Source of the DNA: Spirochaetales bacterium
GTDB taxonomy: Bacteria > Spirochaetota > Spirochaetia > Treponematales > UBA12059
NCBI GenBank assembly: GCA_016938515.1
Contig: JAFGUM010000101.1
Coordinates: 1 to 6,040, forward strand
DNA: 6,040 nucleotides
Reading direction: 5' to 3'
Part shown: one piece after another, positions 1 through 5,848 of the stretch
Layout of the letters: each line of letters opens with the position of its first letter
Position numbering within the stretch: position 1 is the first letter of the stretch
Made by a program: the position numbers and the translations under genes
The notes under the pieces: generated by a model
Database searches by the model: none
The model's input: the letters and a program-made list of their open reading frames with translations, nothing else
Told to the model about the DNA's origin: nothing

Positions 1-324
1 CCGGAGCGCCTTCGCTCTGTTCTGGAAAACCTCGTACGCAACGCGCTGGAGAGCGGAGACAGCACCGACGTAGGCATACAGCTGAGTGCTGATGAGTCAT
101 TTGTCCGAATAGACGTGCTAGACAGGGGCGCCGGTCTGGCACCAGAAGCAGCCCTTCGCGCCTTCGACCCGTTTTTTACGACCAAGAGCCGCGGCACGGG
201 AATAGGACTCGCGGTGTGCAAGCGCTTCGTAACGGCAGCTGGTGGCGACATTGCGCTGGAGCCGCGACAAGGTGGAGGCTGCGTAGCCACCGTCACGCTG
301 CCACGCTTGGCGGTGAGTGAGTGA
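1..324 (+). CDS. Sensor histidine kinase, C-terminal ATP-binding domain (5' end outside window)
   Basis: The reading frame is open from base 1 and ends at TGA 322-324, giving the last 107 residues of a sensor kinase. The Bergerat-fold ATPase boxes appear in order. The N box is LENLVRNALE (about residues 8-17 of the fragment). The G1 box is DRGAGL, with Arg where Asn is more common. The F box is FDPFFTTK, followed by the G2 box GTGIGLAV. This is the HATPase_c domain that binds ATP to autophosphorylate a histidine in the upstream, unseen dimerisation domain. The close F and G2 boxes (TTKSRGTGIGL) are typical of NtrB/AtoS-like kinases, which pair with sigma-54 regulators, and such a regulator follows directly with a 4-nt GTGA overlap. 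Sensor domain, membrane topology and signal cannot be judged because the 5' part is missing. Family assignment is firm; the specific stimulus is unknown. Confidence 0.93.
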   Translation, partial: PERLRSVLENLVRNALESGDSTDVGIQLSADESFVRIDVLDRGAGLAPEAALRAFDPFFTTKSRGTGIGLAVCKRFVTAAGGDIALEPRQGGGCVATVTLPRLAVSE

Positions 325-1670
325 AAGTCCTCATCGTCGACGATGAGCGTAACATACGCGAGTCTTTGCAGCGCATCCTCCAGCTCGACGGCCTCGACGC
401 CGTTACCGCAGGCAACGGGGTTGAAGCTCTGTCCCTGCTGGCTGCTGAACAGTTCGATGTGGTTGTTACCGACCTTAAAATGCCCGTGATGGGTGGACAG
501 GAATTGATGGACAGGATGCGCGACGATGGCCTTCGTTGCCCCGTGATAATGATTTCAGCCCAGGGGGAGATACACGATGCCATAACCGCGCTCAAGTCCG
601 GGGCGATAGACTATCTCATCAAACCTTTTGAACCCGATGATCTCGTGTACAGGATCAAATCCGCAGTCGCCAACAGAAAGCGGGACGACGCGCTCGAGGC
701 TGGCGCCAGGACAGCGCAATCGAGTTCAGGCTTTATCGGGCAGAGTCCCGCGGCCCAGGCTCTCGACCGTCTCGTCAACAAGGTGGCCGGTACCGATGCT
801 ACCGTCCTTGTTACCGGAGAGAGTGGCTCGGGCAAGGAGGTTGTAGCGCGAGAAATACACGCTCGTTCACCACGAGCCGCCGAACCATTCGTCGCCGTGA
901 ACATAGGAGGTATCCACGAAAACCTCATGGAAAGCGAGCTGTTCGGGCACGAAAAAGGCGCGTTTACGGGTGCCGACGCGCGGAAGACAGGGCTGTTCGA
1001 GTTGGCTGGTTCCGGCTCGCTATTCCTCGACGAGATAGGCGAGATGCCGCAACACCTGCAGGTAAAGCTGCTTCGTGTGCTTCAGGAACGGAAGATCAGA
1101 CGACTTGGCGGCTCGGTTGACGTGCCGGTGTCGGCTCGTATCCTGTCGGCAACCAACCGGGATATCGAAGCGGCGGTGCGCGAAGGGCGGTTCAGGGAAG
1201 ATTTGTACTACCGCCTCAACGTCGTACGCGTCGACGTACCGCCGCTGCGCGACCGACGTGAAGACATACCGGTACTCGCCGGCTTCCTGCTTGAAAAACT
1301 GCGTGGACGTATGGGCCGGCGCGGAGCGGGTCTGTCCCCTGAGGCTCTCGATGTACTCTCCTCGTATTCGTATCCTGGTAACGTGCGTGAACTCGAAAAT
1401 ATGCTGGAACGCGCGCTTATCTACGCCGACGGCGAACGCATCGTGCCCGCTGACCTCGGGCTGCCCAGGCGCGCGTTCCTGGCGCCGTATCTTCCGGAAC
1501 CCAAAGCTGTCGGCCAGACGCAGGACCCGTCACTCGAGAGTATGGAGCGGCAAGCCATCGAGCGGGCATTGACCACGTGGGGAGGTAATCGTACGAAAGC
1601 GGCCCGCGAGTTGGGCATTAGCCGTCGCACAATACTCAACAAGATCAAACGCTGGGGGCTGGATAGCTGA
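321..1670 (+). CDS. NtrC/AtoC-family sigma-54-dependent response regulator
   Basis: This 449-residue protein has the full three-domain layout of an NtrC-type activator. The receiver spans about 1-118: acidic pair D7-D8, phospho-acceptor D51 in VVTDLKMP, S79, and K101 in the LIKPF motif. The AAA+ domain spans about 138-370: Walker A GESGSGKE (166-173), the sigma-54-contacting GAFTGA loop (213-218), Walker B GSLFLDE (232-238), sensor I SATNRD (276-281), the arginine-finger segment GRFREDLYYRLNV (289-301), and YPGNVREL (351-358, Tyr replacing the usual Trp). A Fis-type helix-turn-helix fills the end (NRTKAARELGISRRTILNKIKRWGL). Phosphorylation by the upstream kinase should drive ATP-dependent opening of sigma-54 promoters. 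The GTG start at 321 overlaps the kinase stop as GTGA, implying translational coupling; it places MKVLIVDDE exactly where receivers begin. There is only a weak purine-rich site upstream. All catalytic residues are present. I leave the symbol blank because AtoC, NtrC, ZraR and similar names cannot be separated without targets. Confidence 0.96.
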   Translation: MKVLIVDDERNIRESLQRILQLDGLDAVTAGNGVEALSLLAAEQFDVVVTDLKMPVMGGQELMDRMRDDGLRCPVIMISAQGEIHDAITALKSGAIDYLIKPFEPDDLVYRIKSAVANRKRDDALEAGARTAQSSSGFIGQSPAAQALDRLVNKVAGTDATVLVTGESGSGKEVVAREIHARSPRAAEPFVAVNIGGIHENLMESELFGHEKGAFTGADARKTGLFELAGSGSLFLDEIGEMPQHLQVKLLRVLQERKIRRLGGSVDVPVSARILSATNRDIEAAVREGRFREDLYYRLNVVRVDVPPLRDRREDIPVLAGFLLEKLRGRMGRRGAGLSPEALDVLSSYSYPGNVRELENMLERALIYADGERIVPADLGLPRRAFLAPYLPEPKAVGQTQDPSLESMERQAIERALTTWGGNRTKAARELGISRRTILNKIKRWGLDS

Positions 1671-1677
1671 ATAGTAC

Positions 1678-1690
1678 GTGGTTTGACCAC
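1678..1690. promoter_or_regulatory. Short palindrome upstream of sua5 promoter, operator-like
   Basis: GTGGT-TTG-ACCAC is a perfect 5-bp inverted repeat around a 3-nt centre. It lies 8 nt after the regulator stop and 4 nt before the candidate -35 of the next gene. The core TGGTnnnACCA resembles half-sites bound by GntR/FadR-type repressors, but that is only a resemblance. It could also form a small 3-nt-loop hairpin; no T-run follows, so it is a poor intrinsic terminator. Repeats this short arise by chance fairly easily. Confidence 0.3.
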
Positions 1691-1694
1691 TCCA

Positions 1695-1731
1695 TTGCCC
1701 CACCCAGGCATCGAGGCGTATACTCGCTCCA
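1695..1731 (+). promoter_or_regulatory. Candidate sigma70-type promoter for sua5
   Basis: A -35-like TTGCCC (1695-1700, 4 of 6 matches to TTGACA) is followed by an 18-nt spacer and a -10-like TATACT (1719-1724, 5 of 6 matches to TATAAT). Counting from the -10 puts +1 at about 1731, which is the A of the ATG chosen for sua5. It lies in the 60-nt gap after the regulator gene and suggests that sua5 is transcribed separately from the two-component operon. This is read by eye, with no experimental support. Confidence 0.5.
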
Positions 1732-2711
1732 TGATACTGCTGACTACCTCAGCGCATGACCTCGAGCGGGCTGCCGAGGCGATACGCGAAGGATTGCTCG
1801 TCGCGATACCCACCGAGACGGTCTACGGGCTCGGCGCCGACGCCTGGAGCAAGGTCGCCCTCGCGCGCGTGTTCGAGGCAAAGCGGCGGCCTAGCTTCGA
1901 TCCGCTGATCGTCCACGTGGCCGAGCCGGACGCTGCGGACGAGGTCGCCGACGTGTCGGTACCGTACGCAGCTACGCTCGCGGCTCGCTTCTGGCCGGGA
2001 CCACTGACGATGGTCCTGCCCAAACGCGAGCGTGTACCAGACCTTGCGACGAGCGGCCTCCCGACAGTCGCCGTCCGCTGCCCGGCACATACCTTCGCCA
2101 GGCAGATCATCAGGCGCTCGGGTGTGCCTGTCGCCGCGCCGAGTGCCAACCCCTTCGGCTACCTTTCACCAACCCGCGCCGAGCACGTCGTCGCCCAGCT
2201 CGGCGACCGCGTCGACTTCATCGTCGACGGCGGCCGCTGCCCCGTCGGTGTCGAGAGCACCGTGCTCGACCTGTCTTCCGACCCGCCGCTCGTACTCAGG
2301 CCAGGCGGTCTTCCCGTCGAATTGATAGCCGAAGTGATACCCGGCGTGCGGGTGTTCGACCGTGCGACGACCAGCCCGCGCGCTCCCGGCCAGCTACCGA
2401 GCCACTACGCACCGGCACGGCCGCTGTATCTGGTAGAGTCGGCTCGCGTTTCAGACGCCAGACCATCGGGCAGGGCGGCCGTGCTGTGCTTCGGCACGAC
2501 CTCCGCGCGCGCCGCGCTCGATAGCGGCCGCTGGGCGCGCGTCGTCGACCTGTCACCGGGAGAAGACATGGTCGAAGCGGCTGCCGCCTTGTTCGACATC
2601 CTCCACGAGCTCGACGCGGCTGGCTTCGACGAACTGTGGGCCGAGCGGCTACCTGACGACGGGCTCGGCTTGGCGGTCAACGACAGGCTGTACAAGGCAT
2701 CGGTGAAGTAA
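1731..2711 (+). CDS. sua5: L-threonylcarbamoyladenylate synthase, Sua5 type (t6A tRNA modification)
   Basis: The product makes threonylcarbamoyl-AMP from threonine, bicarbonate and ATP in the cytoplasm, the first step of N6-threonylcarbamoyladenosine formation at position 37 of ANN-decoding tRNAs; the TsaD complex then transfers the group. With the ATG at 1731 it is 326 residues. The YrdC-like catalytic domain (about 1-200) shows PTETVYGLGADA (27-38), KRRPSFDPLIVHV (51-63), PSAN (137-140), ESTVLDL (175-181) and RPGGL (190-194). A C-terminal Sua5 domain follows a linker containing APGQLPSHYAP (218-228) and ends in GLGLAVNDRLYKAS, so this is the long two-domain form rather than short TsaC/YrdC. 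The frame also allows a TTG start at 1683 adding 16 residues. I prefer the ATG because it starts the family's usual N-terminus and the in-frame upstream part overlaps a promoter. No Shine-Dalgarno site lies at normal distance (only GAGG, 14 nt away), consistent with a leaderless transcript. Confidence 0.94.
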   Translation: MILLTTSAHDLERAAEAIREGLLVAIPTETVYGLGADAWSKVALARVFEAKRRPSFDPLIVHVAEPDAADEVADVSVPYAATLAARFWPGPLTMVLPKRERVPDLATSGLPTVAVRCPAHTFARQIIRRSGVPVAAPSANPFGYLSPTRAEHVVAQLGDRVDFIVDGGRCPVGVESTVLDLSSDPPLVLRPGGLPVELIAEVIPGVRVFDRATTSPRAPGQLPSHYAPARPLYLVESARVSDARPSGRAAVLCFGTTSARAALDSGRWARVVDLSPGEDMVEAAAALFDILHELDAAGFDELWAERLPDDGLGLAVNDRLYKASVK

Positions 2712-2733
2712 ACAGTTCATCATCCGCTCATAT

Positions 2734-2755
2734 TCGCATGTGCGATTCCGATAAT
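2734..2755 (+). promoter_or_regulatory. Weak promoter-like segment with small palindrome before the 126-residue gene
   Basis: The 76-nt gap after sua5 contains TCGCA-TG-TGCGA (2734-2745), an inverted repeat with 5-bp arms. Four bases later comes GATAAT (2750-2755, 5 of 6 matches to a -10 box), which would start transcription near 2762. I see no convincing -35 at the correct spacing, so the promoter would need an activator or may not be real. No terminator is visible after sua5, so read-through from sua5 is equally possible. Confidence 0.28.
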
Positions 2756-2787
2756 AAGGATGGAAGCACACGAAAGGAGCGGGTGGC

Positions 2788-3168
2788 ATGGCAGACATCG
2801 CGATATCGAACCATATACCGCTGCAATACGCGTACAGCGCCGGCTCAAACGGCCGCATCGCGGTACCCGTCCCCCCTTCGCAACTCCTGTACTCGTACTT
2901 CAAGAATGTCGCCGGCACCGCCACGCCCGGCGCGCCTGCCTATTCCCTGGACAAGCTCAAGATCCTCGACACGATAATAGAACGGCTCCGCACTACTAAA
3001 AACCAGCCTAAAATCGAACGCGAGTCCAAAGGTCTTACCGACGAGCGCATCGACGCCCTCATCCAGCACTACGGCGACCAATTGCACGCCGCTCTCGCGT
3101 CCACTGCGTCTCCCTATAAGAAACCCCTCGGTGTTGTTCCCGGCATGTTAATTTCTGTAGCCGCCTAA
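2788..3168 (+). CDS. Unrecognised 126-residue conserved-looking protein
   Basis: I do not recognise this protein. The ATG at 2788 is well supported: GAAAGGAG at 2772-2779 leaves 8 nt to the start, the best Shine-Dalgarno site in the window. There is no signal peptide and no membrane segment, so it is probably cytoplasmic. It contains no Cys and no Trp. The first 50 residues are rich in Pro, Gly, Tyr and Ser (NGRIAVPVPPSQLLYSYF at about 21-38). Two probable amphipathic helices follow, about 53-69 (SLDKLKILDTIIERLRT) and about 83-105 (LTDERIDALIQHYGDQLHAA), joined by a Lys/Glu-rich stretch. The tail is hydrophobic (PLGVVPGMLISVAA). It lies 76 nt after sua5 on the same strand and converges on the transglycosylase gene, ending at a shared hairpin. 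Base composition resembles its neighbours, with no sign of transfer. That it is a gene is likely; its function is open. Confidence 0.82.
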   Translation: MADIAISNHIPLQYAYSAGSNGRIAVPVPPSQLLYSYFKNVAGTATPGAPAYSLDKLKILDTIIERLRTTKNQPKIERESKGLTDERIDALIQHYGDQLHAALASTASPYKKPLGVVPGMLISVAA

Positions 3169-3205
3169 AAGCCCCACCAAGAATCGGATTATGGGTGGGG
3201 AGCTT
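3169..3205. terminator. Hairpin terminator between convergent genes
   Basis: CCCCACC (3172-3178) pairs perfectly with GGTGGGG (3194-3200) around a 15-nt loop. An alternative pairing extends the stem with AAGC (3169-3172) to GCTT (3202-3205). On the minus strand the hairpin is followed by CTTTTA, a short U-tract, so it fits best as an intrinsic terminator for the transglycosylase gene. On the plus strand it begins right after the TAA of the 126-residue gene but lacks a real T-run, so it would be weaker there. One arm lies inside the last four codons of the transglycosylase (A-P-H-P), and that gene's stop codon lies in the loop. Confidence 0.65.
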
Positions 3206-5606
3206 CACCTATCAGCCAGGCAAAATAACTCCGCAGGTCGAGGTCACCGTACAAAGCGGCGTACGACAGGGCGGCGGTGGCAACGTTGCGGCCGTACTGA
3301 CGCGTCTCGGCGTATGACAGCGCTTCAAGGAGCAGGTCGAGCGGCAGGGCGCCGTACTCGGCTTCCCAGCGTCTGAACCTCGTCGGGCCTCCGTTGTACG
3401 AGAACACCGCCGGCAAAACCCTGCCATCGACTCCGGCCATGATGCGCGCCAGGTACGAGGCGCCTATCATCACATTGTCGCCAGGGTCCCGTATGGACCA
3501 GTCATCCAGCTTCAGCCGGCCAGCCATCTCTTCGGCGGTTGCGGGCATCAATTGCGTGAGGCCAACCGCGCCGGAGCGTGAAACGACGTTCGGGTCAAAT
3601 GCGCTTTCAGAGCGAGCCAATCCGTAGAGCAGGAACTCGTCCAGCCTGGTCGCAAGCGAAGCAGAGCTGAATACATCTCGGTACGGGCGCGGCCAGTACA
3701 GCTCGGCGTCTTCCCTGGCAGGAGTAAACGCGGCCTTCCAGAACAGCGTCGCGATAAGGCGATACGACTGACTATAGCGCCCCTGATCTCTCAGCGTCGT
3801 AGCCACCGCTCGTATGGTATCCCAGGCCAGAGTGTTGAACTCGGCTCCCAGTTCTTCCCTCACGCGCGCACCCAGCCCAAACCGGGCTAGCTGCAGCGCG
3901 TATTCATCCGCGCCCACCACGTGCGGATCGGCTGCCGTGGTTTTTTCTTCTGCTTCTCCTGTCTGTGCCATAGGAACCGGTATCTTCTGTTCTATAAGCT
4001 CTGGCCCGGGGACTCCTGAGTCCAGCGCGTAAAAGAGCGGCTCGCCCAGGCGGTAAGCCGCAGCGAGCCGGTACCACCCATCCGATCGCTGATCCCAGGC
4101 AGCAACAAGGCGACTTTCTACGTACTCACCCACGTCCTTATAGGCTGCTCCGAACGCAGCGCGTAGCTGGGTGCCCGTGATAATCCCCGTCTGCGTTGCC
4201 CGGGCGCACAGGTACGCCAGCCGCGCAGCGTCTCGTGATGTAGTACGACCACGCGTAGCTGCGTCCAGAGCTACCAGCGTAGCTCCGTCCCTGGCTACGA
4301 GGGCTTCCCGCGATATTTGTTCGATGAGGTCGGCGAAGTACGCAGGGTTGCGGCTCGATGAAAGCGCGGAGCCGAGGGCTACAACGGCTTTGGCGGTGGA
4401 CCGCCGCAGCGTGCTGTCAACCGCGTACCAGGAAGCAGCATCCCGTTCTGGCGGGGTAGCCGCGACGCTGGCCGCTTTGGCAAAAGCCGACTCCGCATCC
4501 CCCCAGTTTTCTGCTTCCCGCAGGAACCTGCCGTGCCAGAACCGCTCAAAGTACTCGCGGGAGGGGTACACACTCCAGTCCCCCAGCTTGACTATGTACG
4601 AGAATACCTCCGCGCCTTCGTCCCGGGACGCTGCCATCAGACAGCGAGCCGCGTCTGAAGCAACCGCTGGAGGGACAGTGCGCAGCAGCCGTATCCAGTC
4701 TTTAGGTGCCAGAGGCAGCGTCTCTGCGGCTACCTCTGAGCCAGACGCATCCGGCGTAGCCGTCGTCGGTATGTTCGTGGTTGGCAAGACACGTGCGGTT
4801 ACTGCTACATGGTTCTCCACATCGAGCGCGTATCGGCGAAAGGCGACCACCGCGGGCCCATACTCCCGTACCCCTGCGAGCGCCCGGGCTTCGGCTAGCT
4901 GAAATGTACCCACACCTACGGCCTTGATCGCGCCCGAGCTTGCGTCGGCTCCAGACCTGGTTATGAGCGCTACAGCGTCAGCGAGAGCCTGATACGTCGC
5001 CAATGAGCCTGGAGCGCGCACCAAAGCAGCGAAATCATCCGTCCAGCGACCACGCCCCCCCAGAAATGCCGACCGCAGGGACAGTGCTGCGAGTGGCACT
5101 TCGTCCCTCGCCGCTTCGGCAGGAAATTCTGCCCTCAGCGCCTCCAGTGCTAGAGCCGCCCCGGCGTGGTCGTTTGTCAGCGAAAGTCCGATGGCTGACA
5201 GGTAAGCCCGACGATACGGGGAAAGAGTAGCTCCGCCTCCCGACGCGCACAGTTGAATGAGACCATCACCGTCATTCGCCGCCACGAGTGCTTCTGACAG
5301 GAGCGCTACCGCTCGTTCACGATACCGACCGCTCTCCCGTTGAGCCGCCTCTGTCAGCAGTATTCTGGCCAGCTCCTCATCACCTCTGCTCTGCGCCGAC
5401 ATGCCTATAAATAGTAGAGAGCCGGGGCCCAACGTCATCAGCGCTTCGAAGTCTATGTGTTTGTCAGCGCGTATGGGTAAGGGTTCATCACCAGCCAGGA
5501 TGTGTATCCACTCGGCTTCGTCGAGGCCGTGGATCGATGAACCCACGCAAGAAGGGGTGAAGATCGTGATGGCGATGATCAAGAGTGCTGTGATCCTGGT
5601 TCTCAT
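3189..5606 (-). CDS. Lipoprotein soluble-lytic-transglycosylase-like enzyme (Slt/GH23)
   Basis: The predicted product cleaves the MurNAc-GlcNAc bond of peptidoglycan with formation of 1,6-anhydro-MurNAc. It is 805 residues. Residues 1-20 look like a lipoprotein signal peptide (hydrophobic stretch, then F-T-P-S-C with Cys20), so it is probably a membrane-anchored periplasmic lipoprotein. Residues about 30-640 are Ala/Leu-rich and helical, with a TPR-like stretch at 355-380 (FWHGRFLREAENWGDAESAF) and WYAVDSTLRR (393-402), like the superhelical domain of Slt70. Low-complexity Thr/Pro/Ala linkers lie near 270-300 and 545-565. YWPRPYRDVF (637-646) leads into the GH23 domain (about 655-775): ARSESAFDP with catalytic Glu667, GAVGLTQLMPATA (679-691), SYNGG (736-740, commonly YNAG) and AETRQYGRNV (766-775). 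It is longer than E. coli Slt70. The ATG at 5604-5606 has an AGGAG site (plus-strand 5612-5616) 5 nt upstream. Catalytic family is confident; exact subfamily and physiological role are not. Confidence 0.93.
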   Translation of the reverse strand: MRTRITALLIIAITIFTPSCVGSSIHGLDEAEWIHILAGDEPLPIRADKHIDFEALMTLGPGSLLFIGMSAQSRGDEELARILLTEAAQRESGRYRERAVALLSEALVAANDGDGLIQLCASGGGATLSPYRRAYLSAIGLSLTNDHAGAALALEALRAEFPAEAARDEVPLAALSLRSAFLGGRGRWTDDFAALVRAPGSLATYQALADAVALITRSGADASSGAIKAVGVGTFQLAEARALAGVREYGPAVVAFRRYALDVENHVAVTARVLPTTNIPTTATPDASGSEVAAETLPLAPKDWIRLLRTVPPAVASDAARCLMAASRDEGAEVFSYIVKLGDWSVYPSREYFERFWHGRFLREAENWGDAESAFAKAASVAATPPERDAASWYAVDSTLRRSTAKAVVALGSALSSSRNPAYFADLIEQISREALVARDGATLVALDAATRGRTTSRDAARLAYLCARATQTGIITGTQLRAAFGAAYKDVGEYVESRLVAAWDQRSDGWYRLAAAYRLGEPLFYALDSGVPGPELIEQKIPVPMAQTGEAEEKTTAADPHVVGADEYALQLARFGLGARVREELGAEFNTLAWDTIRAVATTLRDQGRYSQSYRLIATLFWKAAFTPAREDAELYWPRPYRDVFSSASLATRLDEFLLYGLARSESAFDPNVVSRSGAVGLTQLMPATAEEMAGRLKLDDWSIRDPGDNVMIGASYLARIMAGVDGRVLPAVFSYNGGPTRFRRWEAEYGALPLDLLLEALSYAETRQYGRNVATAALSYAALYGDLDLRSYFAWLIGEAPHP

Positions 5607-5655
5607 GCGTACTCCTGGGCGTATAGTACCGGAGGAGCCGGGAAGAGGCTAGGAG

Positions 5656-5661
5656 ATTGTA
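5656..5661 (-). promoter_or_regulatory. Candidate -10 element for the transglycosylase gene
   Basis: Read on the minus strand this is TACAAT, 5 of 6 matches to TATAAT. It would start transcription near 5649, giving a leader of about 43 nt that contains the AGGAG site and the ATG. The hexamer 17 nt upstream (TTCGGG) is a poor -35. A better -35-like TTGACT (plus-strand 5692-5697) is about 30 nt away, too far to work with this -10. Confidence 0.33.
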
Positions 5662-5710
5662 CCCAGGTATGAAGTGAACCCGAAGATCTGCAGTCAATGG
5701 ATGAACTACA

Positions 5711-5723
5711 TGGACAATGTCCA
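5711..5723. promoter_or_regulatory. Perfect 13-bp palindrome in divergent intergenic region, operator-like
   Basis: TGGACA-A-TGTCCA is a perfect inverted repeat with 6-bp arms and a 1-nt centre. Such a short centre rules out an RNA hairpin of the full palindrome and favours a site for a dimeric DNA-binding protein. It lies about 105 nt upstream of the transglycosylase start and 126 nt upstream of the LysM-like gene start, so it could serve either. I cannot name a regulator. One such palindrome in a region of this length is not very unlikely by chance. Confidence 0.35.
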
Positions 5724-5736
5724 CGGCATAGTACTT

Positions 5737-5793
5737 TTGTTCGGTTTATCCGGCACCAAAGTATTCTATTAAATCCAATATGTTAAATATATC
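5737..5793 (+). promoter_or_regulatory. AT-rich promoter-like stretch for the LysM-like gene
   Basis: This is the most AT-rich part of the window and lies upstream of the plus-strand gene at 5849. Possible elements are TTGTTC (5737-5742) with TATTCT (5762-5767; 19-nt spacer, long), or TTTATC (5745-5750) with TATTAA (5767-5772; 16-nt spacer). None is a strong match. A promoter somewhere here is likely because the gene is divergent from its neighbour, but I cannot fix its position. Confidence 0.35.
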
Positions 5794-5797
5794 GTTT

Positions 5798-5830
5798 CCA
5801 GTCGATGTCTAAGGCTAATCCATCGACGGG
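5798..5830 (+). other. Inverted repeat / possible leader hairpin before LysM-like gene
   Basis: CCAGTCGATG (5798-5807) and CATCGACGGG (5821-5830) are complementary at 9 of 10 positions, including a 7-bp perfect core GTCGATG/CATCGAC, around a 13-nt loop. The repeat ends 6 nt before GAGG (5837-5840), the Shine-Dalgarno site of the gene at 5849. As RNA it could form a stem next to the ribosome site; as DNA it could be a protein-binding site. No T-run follows, so it is not a terminator. Confidence 0.4.
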
Positions 5831-5848
5831 AAAACCGAGGTTCTGAGA

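Noticed and set aside
1075..1572. 165-codon open frame on the plus strand inside the response regulator
   Set aside because: It overlaps the AAA+ domain and helix-turn-helix coding sequence in another frame; its Cys/Arg-rich translation has no recognisable domain.
1683..1730. Upstream TTG start for sua5 adding 16 residues
   Set aside because: No ribosome site precedes it, the extra residues are not typical of the family, and the segment coincides with a plausible promoter.
2738..2999. Two overlapping 79-codon frames starting at 2738 and 2760
   Set aside because: Both run through the better-supported 126-residue gene in other frames; only the ATG at 2788 has a Shine-Dalgarno site at proper spacing.
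4171..4902. 243-codon open frame on the plus strand opposite the transglycosylase
   Set aside because: It is antisense to a well-supported gene, its translation is low-complexity Ala/Ser/Arg-rich with no motif, and its length is expected as a shadow frame in GC-rich coding DNA.
5401..5652. 83-codon plus-strand frame across the transglycosylase start
   Set aside because: It is antisense to the lipoprotein signal region, lacks a ribosome site and has no recognisable content.
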